In this document: one piece after another, positions 7,685-15,594 of the stretch
How positions within the stretch are numbered: position 1 is the first letter of the stretch
Layout: each line of letters begins with the position of its first letter
Assembly: GCF_002898515.1 (NCBI RefSeq)
Contig: NZ_PPFX01000031.1
Coordinates: 1-44,750, forward strand
Direction: 5' to 3'
DNA length: 44,750 nt
Origin: Geothermobacter hydrogeniphilus
Lineage (GTDB): Bacteria; Desulfobacterota; Desulfuromonadia; Desulfuromonadales; Geothermobacteraceae
The notes under the pieces: generated by a model
What the model was told of the DNA's origin: nothing
Databases searched by the model: none
What the model saw: only the letters and a program-made list of their open reading frames with translations
Translations under genes and position numbers: made by a program

Positions 7685-7745
7685 TTCATCAACTCTGCGT
7701 TGCTGTCCCGCTTCGCTTGTGCGACGTAGCTGCCGCGCTCATTGG
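7685..7745. repeat. Interspersed repeat fragment (GCGACGTAGCTGC family)
   Basis: The stretch CAACTCTGCGTTGCTGTCCC followed by CGCTTGTGCGACGTAGCTGC is shared with 11180-11225 and resembles the core of the larger copies at 16942, 17078, 26251 and 26392 (CGACGTAGCTGCCGCTACG). In both this place and 11180 it lies just downstream of a T-rich terminator-like hairpin, so hairpin and repeat may have spread together. Confidence 0.6.
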
Positions 7746-7908
7746 GCAGCGTCTTGATGTGCCACCTGCCCCGTTCCTTGTCGGAGCCTGCTCTTTTTGT
7801 CTTCTCTGGACTCTACGATAACCTGTGATTATTGCAACGTTTTTTTATTGGCAGAGAGGGTAAAGCAGGTTAAGCTGAAATAATGGTATTTTTTCAGGGA
7901 GGGAAAAG

Positions 7909-8982
7909 ATGGCTGTGACACTGCTGGAAATGCTCAGGGAAGCGGACCTGATCACCCGTGAGCAGTTTGACGAGGCACTGCTCAACCGGGTTGTCTACGG
8001 CGGCAAAATCGGCACCAGTCTGATCGAACTGGGGCTGATCGAAGAAGAAACCCTGGCCCGTTTTTTGAGCAGAAAGCTCGCGGTGCCCTACGTCCACCCG
8101 GATCAGTTGCAGAATGTCCCGGCTGACGTGATTCAAAAGGTGCCGCGGGGACTGGCGCTGAAGTACAAGGTTGTGCCGATCAAGTTTGAAAAAAAACGTC
8201 TCAGTCTGGCGATGGCCGACCCGGCCGACCTGCGTGCCATTGACGAGATCGCCTTCATCACCGATTTCATTATCAAACCGCTGATCGCCCCCGAGGTCCG
8301 CCTGCTGCAGGCTCTCGGACGCTATTACGATTACGAAATCGAGGAACGGTTCCAGAATATCATCGCCCGTATCGGTGAATGGAAAGGCACCGCGGCCGAG
8401 GCCGAGGCGGTCCAGCAGGCTCATGAGGAAACCGACGAGGAAAAGCTCGAAGAGGCCGTCGTTATTGAAGAGGAACCGCCGGCCGTGGCTGTTCCCGAAA
8501 CCATGGAGTCGGTTGCCGAAGGGCTCGCTTCGGCAACCTCCCGCGAAGAGATCGGCGAGGTGATGATCCGTTATCTCGGCCAGGAATTCAGTCACGCCGC
8601 GCTGTTCGTCCTGCGTGAAGACAAGGCTGACGGCTGGAAAGCGGTTGCCGGGCAGAAAAACCTCGATGATTTTCCCCAGTTCAGTATCGATCTGACAAAG
8701 GCCTCGGTGGTCAGGACCGTGATTGAGGAAGGCAGCCCCTATCTCGGCGGGCTTCCCAATCGGGGGCAGAACGGTCGTTTGATCAAGGCGCTGGGCGGTG
8801 AGAAGCCGACCTCGGTGCTGCTGCTTCCGGTCAAACTGGCCCGGCGGACCGTCAATGTTCTTTACATCGCCGGCGGCGAGGGCAGCCTCGGTGAACGGAT
8901 GGCCGACCTCAATCGCCTGGTGCGCAAGATGAGCCTGGCGTTCGAGATCCTGATCCGTCGCGAAAAGATCCTCATGACCTGA
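7909..8982 (+). CDS. MshEN/GspE N-terminal domain protein with GAF-like C-terminus
   Basis: A 357-residue protein with an N-terminal MshEN (type II secretion E N-terminal) region, about residues 1-135, a charged Glu-rich linker (about 160-195), and a C-terminal alpha/beta domain (about 200-350) that looks GAF-like. MshEN domains of some secretion and pilus ATPases bind cyclic-di-GMP; here the motif reads K33-I-G-T-S-L-I-E-L-G42, close to the RLGxxLxxxG signature. There is no Walker A ATPase domain, so it is a stand-alone sensor or adaptor, not a secretion motor. The ATG follows a clear GGGAGGGAAAAG ribosome site. It lies upstream of a convergent degenerate GGDEF gene, which supports a nucleotide-signalling role, but that is inference. 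Confidence 0.7.
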   Translation: MAVTLLEMLREADLITREQFDEALLNRVVYGGKIGTSLIELGLIEEETLARFLSRKLAVPYVHPDQLQNVPADVIQKVPRGLALKYKVVPIKFEKKRLSLAMADPADLRAIDEIAFITDFIIKPLIAPEVRLLQALGRYYDYEIEERFQNIIARIGEWKGTAAEAEAVQQAHEETDEEKLEEAVVIEEEPPAVAVPETMESVAEGLASATSREEIGEVMIRYLGQEFSHAALFVLREDKADGWKAVAGQKNLDDFPQFSIDLTKASVVRTVIEEGSPYLGGLPNRGQNGRLIKALGGEKPTSVLLLPVKLARRTVNVLYIAGGEGSLGERMADLNRLVRKMSLAFEILIRREKILMT

Positions 8983-9021
8983 GGTTTTCCTGGTCCCACG
9001 TCCTTAACCGTGCAGCCGTTC

Positions 9022-9127
9022 AGGAGTCTGTCGGACTATCCGGGCTGAAGCGAAAATTTGGCTGATTGAGGTCAGATTTTAGCTCATTTGAGGGCAATAG
9101 CCGTAGCTATTGATCGAAAAGACTCCT
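9022..9127. repeat. Palindrome-ended repeat between convergent genes
   Basis: AGGAGTCT at 9022 is answered by AGACTCCT at 9120-9127, framing about 106 bases that also contain the self-complementary segment CAATAGCCGTAGCTATTG. The outer arm overlaps the stop codon (9126-9128) of the neighbouring regulator gene. It looks like a small non-autonomous element or bidirectional terminator; no second copy is present in the window. Confidence 0.5.
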
Positions 9128-10112
9128 AGGCGTGCCCCTGCGGATGCTCGATGTCGAGTCTGTGGCCGTTGCGGGTCAGGATCTGCGGATCATGATGGAA
9201 AATTTCGGTCCGTCCGGCACCGTGCCGACGACCGGTTTCCACGGCGCAATAGGCTTCATCGACCAGGTTGCGCGGGTCGATGATCCCGTTGCCGGCATGA
9301 CCGCTGATGCCCATGCTCAGGGAAAGGGTGAAGTGGCTCAACGGTTTTTTCGGCCCGTTGATCATAACCTCCCGGCGGATGCGTTCGGCCAGCAGGAAGG
9401 CGTCAGGGGTCGGGGTGTCCGGCAGAATAATGGCAAAGTCCTGGTAGTTGAAGCGGCAGGGGATGTCGCTTTTTCGCGCCGTGACCTGGATGACATCTCC
9501 GGTCAGACGTAACAGGCTGTCGCCGACGCGATGGCCGAAATTGTTTTCCAGCCAGTTGAAACTGTCGATGGTAATGATCAGCAGTGACAGCACCGAGCCA
9601 TGTCGCTGGCAGCGTGCCGCCTCAAATTCCAGTACGACATCAAAATAGGAGCGGTTGTACAGTCCGGTCAGGCGGTCGCTGATGGCGAGTTTGGCCAGTT
9701 GACTGTTCTCCGCCCGCAGTTCATCGGTGCGTTGCTTGTGCGCCAGGTGATGGTGCAGCCGGGCGCCCAGTTCGCGGGCGGTGATTCCGTAGTCGAAACA
9801 GTCGCCGGCCCCTTTCTGCAGGGCGAGAATTTCCGCATCCCGCTGCGGGTCCGGAGTGAACAGGAGCAGCGGGATGTCGCACCACTCTTCGCGGTCGCCC
9901 AGAACCTCGGCCAGGCTGTTCAGTTGCTCCACCTCGGGCGGCTGCCAGTCAAGAAAAATGGTGTCGATCTCCTCAGTCTGCAACCGTTCGATAGCTTCCT
10001 GTTTGTTGCGGACGCAGAGGATGCGGGAGAAAATCCGGGTGCAGTCGACCAGGCGCAGCAGGTAATCCCGGGAACTGGACAGTGAACTTATGATCATTGA
10101 CGTCTGGGGCAT
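9126..10112 (-). CDS. Receiver-GGDEF response regulator with degenerate active site
   Basis: A 328-residue protein with an N-terminal receiver-like domain (about 1-120; phosphoacceptor Asp in DTIFLDWQPPE) and a C-terminal GGDEF-fold domain (about 145-315; DRLTGLYNRSYFD entry motif). The signature loop that should be GGDEF or GGEEF reads NYQDF, so diguanylate cyclase activity is doubtful. The inhibitory-site motif RxxD is kept exactly five residues upstream (RKSD, then IPCRF, then NYQDF), so it may bind cyclic-di-GMP as an effector. I chose the ATG at 10110-10112 because GGAG lies six bases upstream; a TTG at 10145 would add 11 residues. The stop codon lies in a palindromic repeat arm. Confidence 0.82.
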   Translation of the reverse strand: MPQTSMIISSLSSSRDYLLRLVDCTRIFSRILCVRNKQEAIERLQTEEIDTIFLDWQPPEVEQLNSLAEVLGDREEWCDIPLLLFTPDPQRDAEILALQKGAGDCFDYGITARELGARLHHHLAHKQRTDELRAENSQLAKLAISDRLTGLYNRSYFDVVLEFEAARCQRHGSVLSLLIITIDSFNWLENNFGHRVGDSLLRLTGDVIQVTARKSDIPCRFNYQDFAIILPDTPTPDAFLLAERIRREVMINGPKKPLSHFTLSLSMGISGHAGNGIIDPRNLVDEAYCAVETGRRHGAGRTEIFHHDPQILTRNGHRLDIEHPQGHA

Positions 10113-10192
10113 GGTCGGCTCCGTCACCGTAAATGGGCTTAGCAACCATATCGGCCACGGAAGTCGAAAGGTCTAGGGAGAATCTCCCGAGG

Positions 10193-10726
10193 TTATTTTT
10201 TCTGCAGTTGTTTCAGTCCGCGGTTCCGGTGCTGTGCGCTTCGCAAGGTGGGATGCGCGTTTCCCTGGCCGCTGCTCTGCTGGCGTTCGACATCGTCGCG
10301 TGACAGGTGGAGAAACAGACCCAGCGAGGAAAGCAGCACGCTGGCGCCGACCAGGATCGCCACCGGGTAGTAGAGGTTGCCGGCCAGATCGAGCTGGCTG
10401 TACTTGATGACCATGATCAGTCCTTCGAGCACCAGGGCAACGCAGACGGTGCCGACAAAACGGGTCAGTTGCCGGCGGATGATTGAAAAGGTGTGGCGGC
10501 TGTTGTGCGGGACGGCATATTCGTGGCTGATCCCGATGCCGAGTTCGAAAATGGCCAGGGCGATGATGGCTGTATTCAGTGCCCGGACCAGAATCGAGAT
10601 CAGCTCGTGTCCGGCCAGGATGCCGTTCCAGAACTGAAATCCGGCCAGTCCGATCAGTAACAGCGCGAGGCCCAGAAAGACAGCGGCAAAAGTCTGTCCG
10701 AGCCATATTTTCCAGAGTTGCGTCAT
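10193..10726 (-). CDS. Small integral membrane protein of unknown function
   Basis: A 177-residue protein with about four membrane helices (roughly residues 12-32, 42-62, 85-108 and 118-138) and a basic, Gln-rich C-terminal tail. No catalytic or cofactor motif is seen. The ATG at 10724-10726 is preceded by GAAAGAGGTCACC, a good ribosome site. It stands alone between the GGDEF regulator and a long intergenic region. I do not recognise the family. Confidence 0.7.
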   Translation of the reverse strand: MTQLWKIWLGQTFAAVFLGLALLLIGLAGFQFWNGILAGHELISILVRALNTAIIALAIFELGIGISHEYAVPHNSRHTFSIIRRQLTRFVGTVCVALVLEGLIMVIKYSQLDLAGNLYYPVAILVGASVLLSSLGLFLHLSRDDVERQQSSGQGNAHPTLRSAQHRNRGLKQLQKK

Positions 10727-11024
10727 GGTGACCTCTTTCCTGAATTCGTGAGTCAACGACTTGTGCTGTTCACCGACAAGGGGCTTACAGATTCAAGTCT
10801 TGCAGGGGCCAAGCTATAGCGGTTCCAGCTCGACGGCAACGGGGATTGGTGCAGACTTCGGTTGGGGGCGGGACAGGGAGAGACTGTGGTTTCGGACAGT
10901 TGCCTGCCGGACGGCACCGTGAAGGTCGCCGATAACGGTCGAAGTGTCGTGGCGGGGCGGTAAAAACCTGTTTTGGTAATGAGTTTATTTTATCTTGCAG
11001 CGGAAAGAAATTTTAAAAAAAACC

Positions 11025-11052
11025 TTGACTGCCGATAAGTTGTTCTGATAAA
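11025..11052 (+). promoter_or_regulatory. Possible sigma-70 promoter for an orphan transcript
   Basis: TTGACT (11025-11030) and GATAAA (11047-11052) are separated by 16 bases. No plus-strand gene follows; instead, about 100 bases downstream lies a strong terminator-like hairpin, so this promoter would drive the candidate small RNA listed next. Confidence 0.4.
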
Positions 11053-11058
11053 ACAATG

Positions 11059-11159
11059 ATCAAACATCGTTTTGGGGATGAGAATCTCCGATCCTGACAC
11101 CGCGCTTTTGACTGTTATTTGATGCGTCGGGCCTGCAAGGGCCGGACGCGTTTTTTTTT
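11059..11159 (+). ncRNA. Candidate small RNA with GNRA hairpin and intrinsic terminator
   Basis: The 549-base gap 10727-11275 has no plausible gene. Inside it, after a promoter-like site, comes GGGGAT-GAGA-ATCTCC, a six-pair hairpin closed by a GNRA tetraloop, and then GCGTC/GACGC plus GGCC/GGCC stems (11124-11149) followed by nine T. This arrangement looks like a free-standing RNA of about 100 bases. No known family was recognised. The gene downstream is on the other strand, so it is not a normal mRNA leader. A related terminator-plus-repeat arrangement occurs at 7628-7740. The rest of the gap, 10727-11020, shows nothing clear. Confidence 0.4.
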
Positions 11160-11175
11160 GTGCTGGGGCGGGTCT

Positions 11176-11226
11176 TTTGCACCGACTCTGCGTTGTCTTC
11201 CTCTTCGCTTGTGCGACGCAGCTCTT
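11176..11226. repeat. Interspersed repeat fragment downstream of a terminator
   Basis: This stretch (CACCGACTCTGCGTTG, then CGCTTGTGCGACGCAGCT) matches 7689-7735 with few differences and belongs to the same family as the larger copies at 16942-17195 and 26251-26514. Confidence 0.55.
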
Positions 11227-11275
11227 GATTCGGCGCAAAATCCCTCGCCTTTCGGCGGTAGAGGGTTACGGAGCG

Positions 11276-11668
11276 CTACTCCAGACAGCCCAGTTCCGTT
11301 TCAATGCGACGCAGCACCGTCATCAGGTCGGGTTGCGGTTTGCGCAGCACCTGGTCTTCGCCGAGTCCCAGTTCCACCAGCTCCGGCGGTAGCTGGTATT
11401 CGATTGACCCGGTGTGCATCAGGATTCGCAGCTGGGGTTGCAGGGCGCGGGCTTCAAGGGCCAGCTGGTTGCCGTTCCCGTCGCTGAGGCGGACGTCGAC
11501 AATCGCCAGGCCGAACGGTTCCCGCCCCAGCAGCTTGAGGGCTTCTGCCATCGATGCCGCGGTTTTGACCTGGTGCCCGCAGTCTTCCAGGAACATCTGC
11601 AGACTGTCACGAATGGAGGGCTCATCGTCGACAATCAGAATGGCTTTCGGTGTTGCTGCTGAAATCAT
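11276..11668 (-). CDS. Single-domain response regulator (CheY-like)
   Basis: A 130-residue receiver domain with no output domain. The acidic pair is in LIVDDEPSIRD, the phosphoacceptor Asp in LAIVDVRLSDG, the switch Thr in LMHTGS and the Lys in VLRKPQP. Its ATG overlaps the stop of the upstream histidine kinase gene as ATGA, so the two form a cognate pair with coupled translation. Without an output domain it probably acts by protein contact or as an intermediate in a phosphorelay. Confidence 0.88.
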   Translation of the reverse strand: MISAATPKAILIVDDEPSIRDSLQMFLEDCGHQVKTAASMAEALKLLGREPFGLAIVDVRLSDGNGNQLALEARALQPQLRILMHTGSIEYQLPPELVELGLGEDQVLRKPQPDLMTVLRRIETELGCLE

Positions 11669-14202
11669 GAATCCTCCCTGGGAATTGGCAGCCGAATGCT
11701 GAAACAGCAGCCCCGTCCGGGGCTTGACTCAACGGAAATGCTGCCGCCGTGGTTCTGGTGAACAATGTAGGAAACCAGGGCCAGGCCGAGCCCTGTTCCG
11801 CCGCGTCCAAGCCGGGTGCTGAAAAAAGGTTCGAAGATTCTCAGCCGGGTCTGTTCATCCATGCCGGGACCGTTGTCTTTGATTTGCAGCAGAATATGTT
11901 GGTCATGCTGTTCAAGGGTGATGGAGATGGTTGGCTTTTCAGTGCCCGCTTCGATCATCGCCTGAGCCGCATTGCGCAACAGATTGAGGACCACCTGCTG
12001 CAACTGGTCGGAGGTTCCCTGAATCGTCGGCAGAGAGGACGCCATTCGTTTCTCTATGCGGATGTGGCGAAAATCGAAATTCTGTTCCGGGTCGTATTCC
12101 GTGGAGGCCAGTTTAAGGGCGGTCTTTATAACGGTTGCCAGATCAACCGGGTGTTTCCGGTTCGGTCGGCGGCTGAATGTCAGCAGGTCTTCGACGATGG
12201 TTCGGGCGCGCAGGGCGGCTTCGGTGGCACTGTCGATGATGTGCGGTATCTGTCTCCGTTTCAGGTAGGCGGCCAGGGCTTCGGGAGGGAGCCCGGTTTC
12301 TGCAGTGGCATCCTGATTGGTCCTTCCCTTGGAGTCGAGGCGCAGGGAGAGTATCTGCAGGTTCTGCAGGACGCCTGCCAGCGGATTGTTGATTTCGTGA
12401 GCGATGCCGGCGGCCAGTTTGCCGATGGTCAACATTTTTTCCGACTGCAGCATGAACTCTTCCATCTGCTTGCGCTGGCTGATGTCGCGAACCCCGGCGA
12501 TGATGACCTGCTTGCCGGCAATGGTGGTCGTGCGCAGGCTGACTTCGGCCCAGAAGAGCTCACCGTCAAGGCGGCGTGCGTGCCATTCGAAAACCTGCTG
12601 TCCATCCCGGCGGGTTTTTTCAACGAGGACCCTGGCCTCTTCCCCGGTATAGGGAGCGGTGCCTGAACTGAGTTTGTCGATATCGCTGGCAAGCAGTTGT
12701 TCCCGGCTGCCCCGGTACATGATTTCGGCGGTATGGTTGAGGTCCAGAATCCGGCCATCCCCGGCATCGTGAATGAACAGGGCTTCGGTGGTTCCGTTGA
12801 AAATTTCCCGGAAGCGTTCTTCGCTTTCGCGCAATTCCTGTTCGGCCTGCTGCCGTTCGGTGATATCGACCAGGATACCGCGCAGACCGACCGGTTTGTT
12901 GCCCGAGTGAATCGCGCGGGCATAAATGAGCGTGTTGCGCAACCGGCCGTCGGCCAGACAGATTCGGTGGAGGCGGCCCGTGGCGTCATCGTCGTTCAGC
13001 AGTGCCCGAATGCGTTCTTCGATGCGTGGTTGGTCGTCAGGGTGCTGAAAATCCTGGATCCGGCTGCTGAGAATCTGCTCCCGACTGTACCCGCTCCATT
13101 CCAGAGCCTGGTTGTTGACATAGGTGATTCGCCCATCACAGTCGGTTTCAAAAACCGTCTGCGGCAGGTTGTCGGTCAACTCCCGCAACTGGGCCTCTTT
13201 GCCGGCTGCTTCGGTGCGGGCGTTGCGTTCCCGTTCCAGGGCCTGCTGCAATGCCAGGGTCTGCCGCCTGACTTCCCGTCCCAGCATACGGTTCCAGAGC
13301 CCGATGGCCAGCACCAGCAACAGGCAGAGGGCGAGTGCCAGGGCGACAATGACGATCTCTCTGCGGTTGAGCGGCTTTTCGGAGGAGAGTCCGACCCAGT
13401 GTCGGAACAACTCGTCTTTGTCCTGTTGCGGGATAGCATCGAGTGCCTTGTTGAGAATTTTCTGCAGTTCCGGCCAGTCGTTGCGGATGCCGAAGCGCAG
13501 ATTCCAGCGGAAATCGATGAAACCGCTGGCTTGCAGATTACTCAGACCCAGCCGGTCGATGTTCCAGCTGGCCACCGAAAGATCTGATACCAGGGCGTCA
13601 ACCTTGCCGAAGGCCAGCTGCTGCAATCCATCGAGATCGCTGTTGACAGCCACCAGCCGGGCTTCCGGAACGTTTTTCCGCAGGTAGCTCTCGCTGGCGT
13701 AGCCGCGGACAACAGCGACCTTTTTATCGGCCAGCTGTTGTTCGGTCAATTTCTTCGGTCCGCCCTTGCGGGTGATGATGACATTGGGCAGGCGCACATA
13801 GACACTGGTGAAGAGCAGTTTTCTGGAACGTTGCGGGGTTTGCTGGATGGAGCCGATAAGATCGATGCGATGGTCAAGGGCCATCTGCAGCAGTTCGTCC
13901 CAGTTCCGCGCCGGGATGCGGCGGAAATGGATGTCGAGGCGTTTTTCAAGCAGTCGCAGGTAGTCGGCGGTGAGGCCCTGGTGGCGCCCCTGTTCGGTGA
14001 ATTCAATGGGGGGATAGTTGGGCAGCATGCCGACCCGGATGGTCCGGGCATGGTGCTGGAGCCAGGATTGTTCGGCATTGGTCAGTTGCAGCGGAGGCGC
14101 TGCGCTGTGCGCAACCGGGCCGAGCAACAGCAGGCAGAATAACAGGAAGAAGACCGTTGCCGGAGAACCGGGGGAAGAATGTCGGACAGCTGGTGCGGAC
14201 AT
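11665..14202 (-). CDS. Hybrid-sensor histidine kinase with solute-binding-protein sensor and two PAS domains
   Basis: An 845-residue membrane kinase. A signal/anchor helix lies near residues 15-35, followed by a periplasmic solute-binding-protein type 3 sensor (about 45-265, starting RTIRVGMLPNYPPIEFTEQG), a transmembrane helix near 280-303, two PAS domains with PAC tails (about 340-455 and 465-580), a HisKA domain with the phosphorylation His in GIAHEINNPLAG, and an ATPase domain with DNGPGM and GTGLGLALV boxes. The sensor type usually binds amino acids or other small solutes. It overlaps the downstream single receiver gene by four bases. The PAS domains lack a cysteine cluster, unlike other PAS proteins in this window. 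Confidence 0.92.
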   Translation of the reverse strand: MSAPAVRHSSPGSPATVFFLLFCLLLLGPVAHSAAPPLQLTNAEQSWLQHHARTIRVGMLPNYPPIEFTEQGRHQGLTADYLRLLEKRLDIHFRRIPARNWDELLQMALDHRIDLIGSIQQTPQRSRKLLFTSVYVRLPNVIITRKGGPKKLTEQQLADKKVAVVRGYASESYLRKNVPEARLVAVNSDLDGLQQLAFGKVDALVSDLSVASWNIDRLGLSNLQASGFIDFRWNLRFGIRNDWPELQKILNKALDAIPQQDKDELFRHWVGLSSEKPLNRREIVIVALALALCLLLVLAIGLWNRMLGREVRRQTLALQQALERERNARTEAAGKEAQLRELTDNLPQTVFETDCDGRITYVNNQALEWSGYSREQILSSRIQDFQHPDDQPRIEERIRALLNDDDATGRLHRICLADGRLRNTLIYARAIHSGNKPVGLRGILVDITERQQAEQELRESEERFREIFNGTTEALFIHDAGDGRILDLNHTAEIMYRGSREQLLASDIDKLSSGTAPYTGEEARVLVEKTRRDGQQVFEWHARRLDGELFWAEVSLRTTTIAGKQVIIAGVRDISQRKQMEEFMLQSEKMLTIGKLAAGIAHEINNPLAGVLQNLQILSLRLDSKGRTNQDATAETGLPPEALAAYLKRRQIPHIIDSATEAALRARTIVEDLLTFSRRPNRKHPVDLATVIKTALKLASTEYDPEQNFDFRHIRIEKRMASSLPTIQGTSDQLQQVVLNLLRNAAQAMIEAGTEKPTISITLEQHDQHILLQIKDNGPGMDEQTRLRIFEPFFSTRLGRGGTGLGLALVSYIVHQNHGGSISVESSPGRGCCFSIRLPIPREDS

Positions 14203-14348
14203 GCCACCTCTGGCGGAAGGGAGGCAGAGTTTTACAATCCGGGCAGAGTCGCTGGTGCAGTGCCGGACAGACCGATTCAGCAGTCAGTATATCATCCGCA
14301 GGGATGTTGTCAGGGTCGGGGGGACGGTTATGGTTCCTGCAGGCGTTG

Positions 14349-15362
14349 TCAGCAGATTCGCGGCAGCTGTTCTCCGGCGAGCATTTCGATGGCGCGCAGG
14401 CCGCCGATGGTGGTGCGCATCAGCACTCGGCCGCTTGATACAGCGCTGACCTCGCCGATGATGGCGGCTTCTCCGCCGGCGGGATGGCGGCGCATTGCCT
14501 GCAGGGCGGGCTCGGCCCGGTCGGCGGTGACGATCGCCAGCAGTTTTCCTTCGTTGGCGACGAACAGCGGATCGAGGCCGAGAATGGCACAGGCGCCGCG
14601 GACGCTCTCGTGGATCGGCAGCGCGGTTTCGTCGAGGGTGATGTCGACCCGGGACTGCCCGGCGATCTCCCGCAGCGTGGTGGCAACGCCGCCGCGGGTC
14701 GGATCGCGCAGGACATGGAGGTCTTCTCCGCAGGCGGTGAACAGGGCTTCGACCAGGTCGTTGAGGGCGGCGCTGTCGGTTTCGATATCACTGTTCAGTT
14801 CCAGCCCTTCGCGGCTGGCGAGTACCGCCATGCCGTGGTCCCCGATGGCGCCGTTGATCAGGACCTTGTCACCCGGTTTTGCGGCGTTGCCGCCGATCTT
14901 GCGCCCTGCGGGTATCCGGCCGATGCCGGCGGTGTTGATGAAAATCTTGTCGCCCTTGCCGCGCGGCACCACCTTGGTGTCGCCGGTGACGATCTTCACC
15001 CCGGCGGCGTCGGCCGCCTGCCGCATCGATTCCAGCACTTTCCTCAGTTCGGTGATCGCCAACCCTTCTTCGAGAATCAGCCCGACACTGATCGCCACCG
15101 GCTCCGCCCCGGCCATGGCCAGATCATTGACCGTGCCGTTGACGGCCAGGTCGCCGATATTGCCGCCGGGAAAGAAGATCGGGTCGACTACGTAGGAGTC
15201 GGTGGTGAAGGCCAGCTCACCGTCGACGGCCGGCAGCACCGCGGCGTCGTTCTGCTGTTCGGGAGCGACTCCCGAGAGGGCGGGAATGATGATGTCGTCG
15301 AGCAGTTGGTGGCTCAGTTTGCCGCCGCTGCCGTGGCCGAGGAGGATGATGTCGGGATTCAT
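14349..15362 (-). CDS. hypE: Hydrogenase maturation protein HypE
   Basis: HypE dehydrates the thiocarboxamide made with HypF to the cyanide ligand of the [NiFe] centre. The 337-residue protein shows the PurM-like fold motifs GHGSGGKLSHQL, the DAAVLP and TTDSYVVDPIFFPGG segments, VNGTVNDLAMAGAEP and RDPTRGGVATTL, and the hallmark C-terminal PRIC, whose Cys carries the carbamoyl/cyano group. I chose the ATG at 15360-15362; upstream frame extension runs into repeat sequence. It is the last gene of the hyp run and is separated from hypD by a long palindrome. Confidence 0.96.
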   Translation of the reverse strand: MNPDIILLGHGSGGKLSHQLLDDIIIPALSGVAPEQQNDAAVLPAVDGELAFTTDSYVVDPIFFPGGNIGDLAVNGTVNDLAMAGAEPVAISVGLILEEGLAITELRKVLESMRQAADAAGVKIVTGDTKVVPRGKGDKIFINTAGIGRIPAGRKIGGNAAKPGDKVLINGAIGDHGMAVLASREGLELNSDIETDSAALNDLVEALFTACGEDLHVLRDPTRGGVATTLREIAGQSRVDITLDETALPIHESVRGACAILGLDPLFVANEGKLLAIVTADRAEPALQAMRRHPAGGEAAIIGEVSAVSSGRVLMRTTIGGLRAIEMLAGEQLPRIC

Positions 15363-15392
15363 GGAATTCTGCCTTTGCAAAAAGAAACTAGG

Positions 15393-15583
15393 CCGCCAAG
15401 TCGCCAAGGACGCCAAGAAGGTCAAAAACTCATTTAACGGAGAGGCGGAGAGGAGCAGAGACGGAGAGAAAATCTTTTGGGTTTAAAACCAGAAACTGCT
15501 TTTGGTTTTCTCTGTGTCCTCTCCCTCTCTGCGACTCTCCGTTAAAAAAGGTTTTCTTGGCGCTCTTGGCGTCCTGGCGGCGA
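15393..15583. repeat. Long imperfect palindrome between hypD and hypE
   Basis: The left arm starts GCCGCCAAGTCGCCAAGG and runs through AACGGAGAGGCGGAGAGG; the right arm is its near reverse complement, ending TTGGCGTCCTGGCGGC. Arms are about 80 bases with a short centre around 15480, so RNA or single-stranded DNA could form a very long hairpin. One arm also occurs at 6538-6605. It fills almost the whole 232-base gap between hypD and hypE. Confidence 0.8.
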
Positions 15584-15594
15584 AAGGATTTTCA

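Noticed and set aside
10727-11160. Known riboswitch (cyclic-di-GMP, fluoride or TPP type) in the long gap
   Set aside because: None of the conserved core sequences of these classes could be found, and no plus-strand gene follows.
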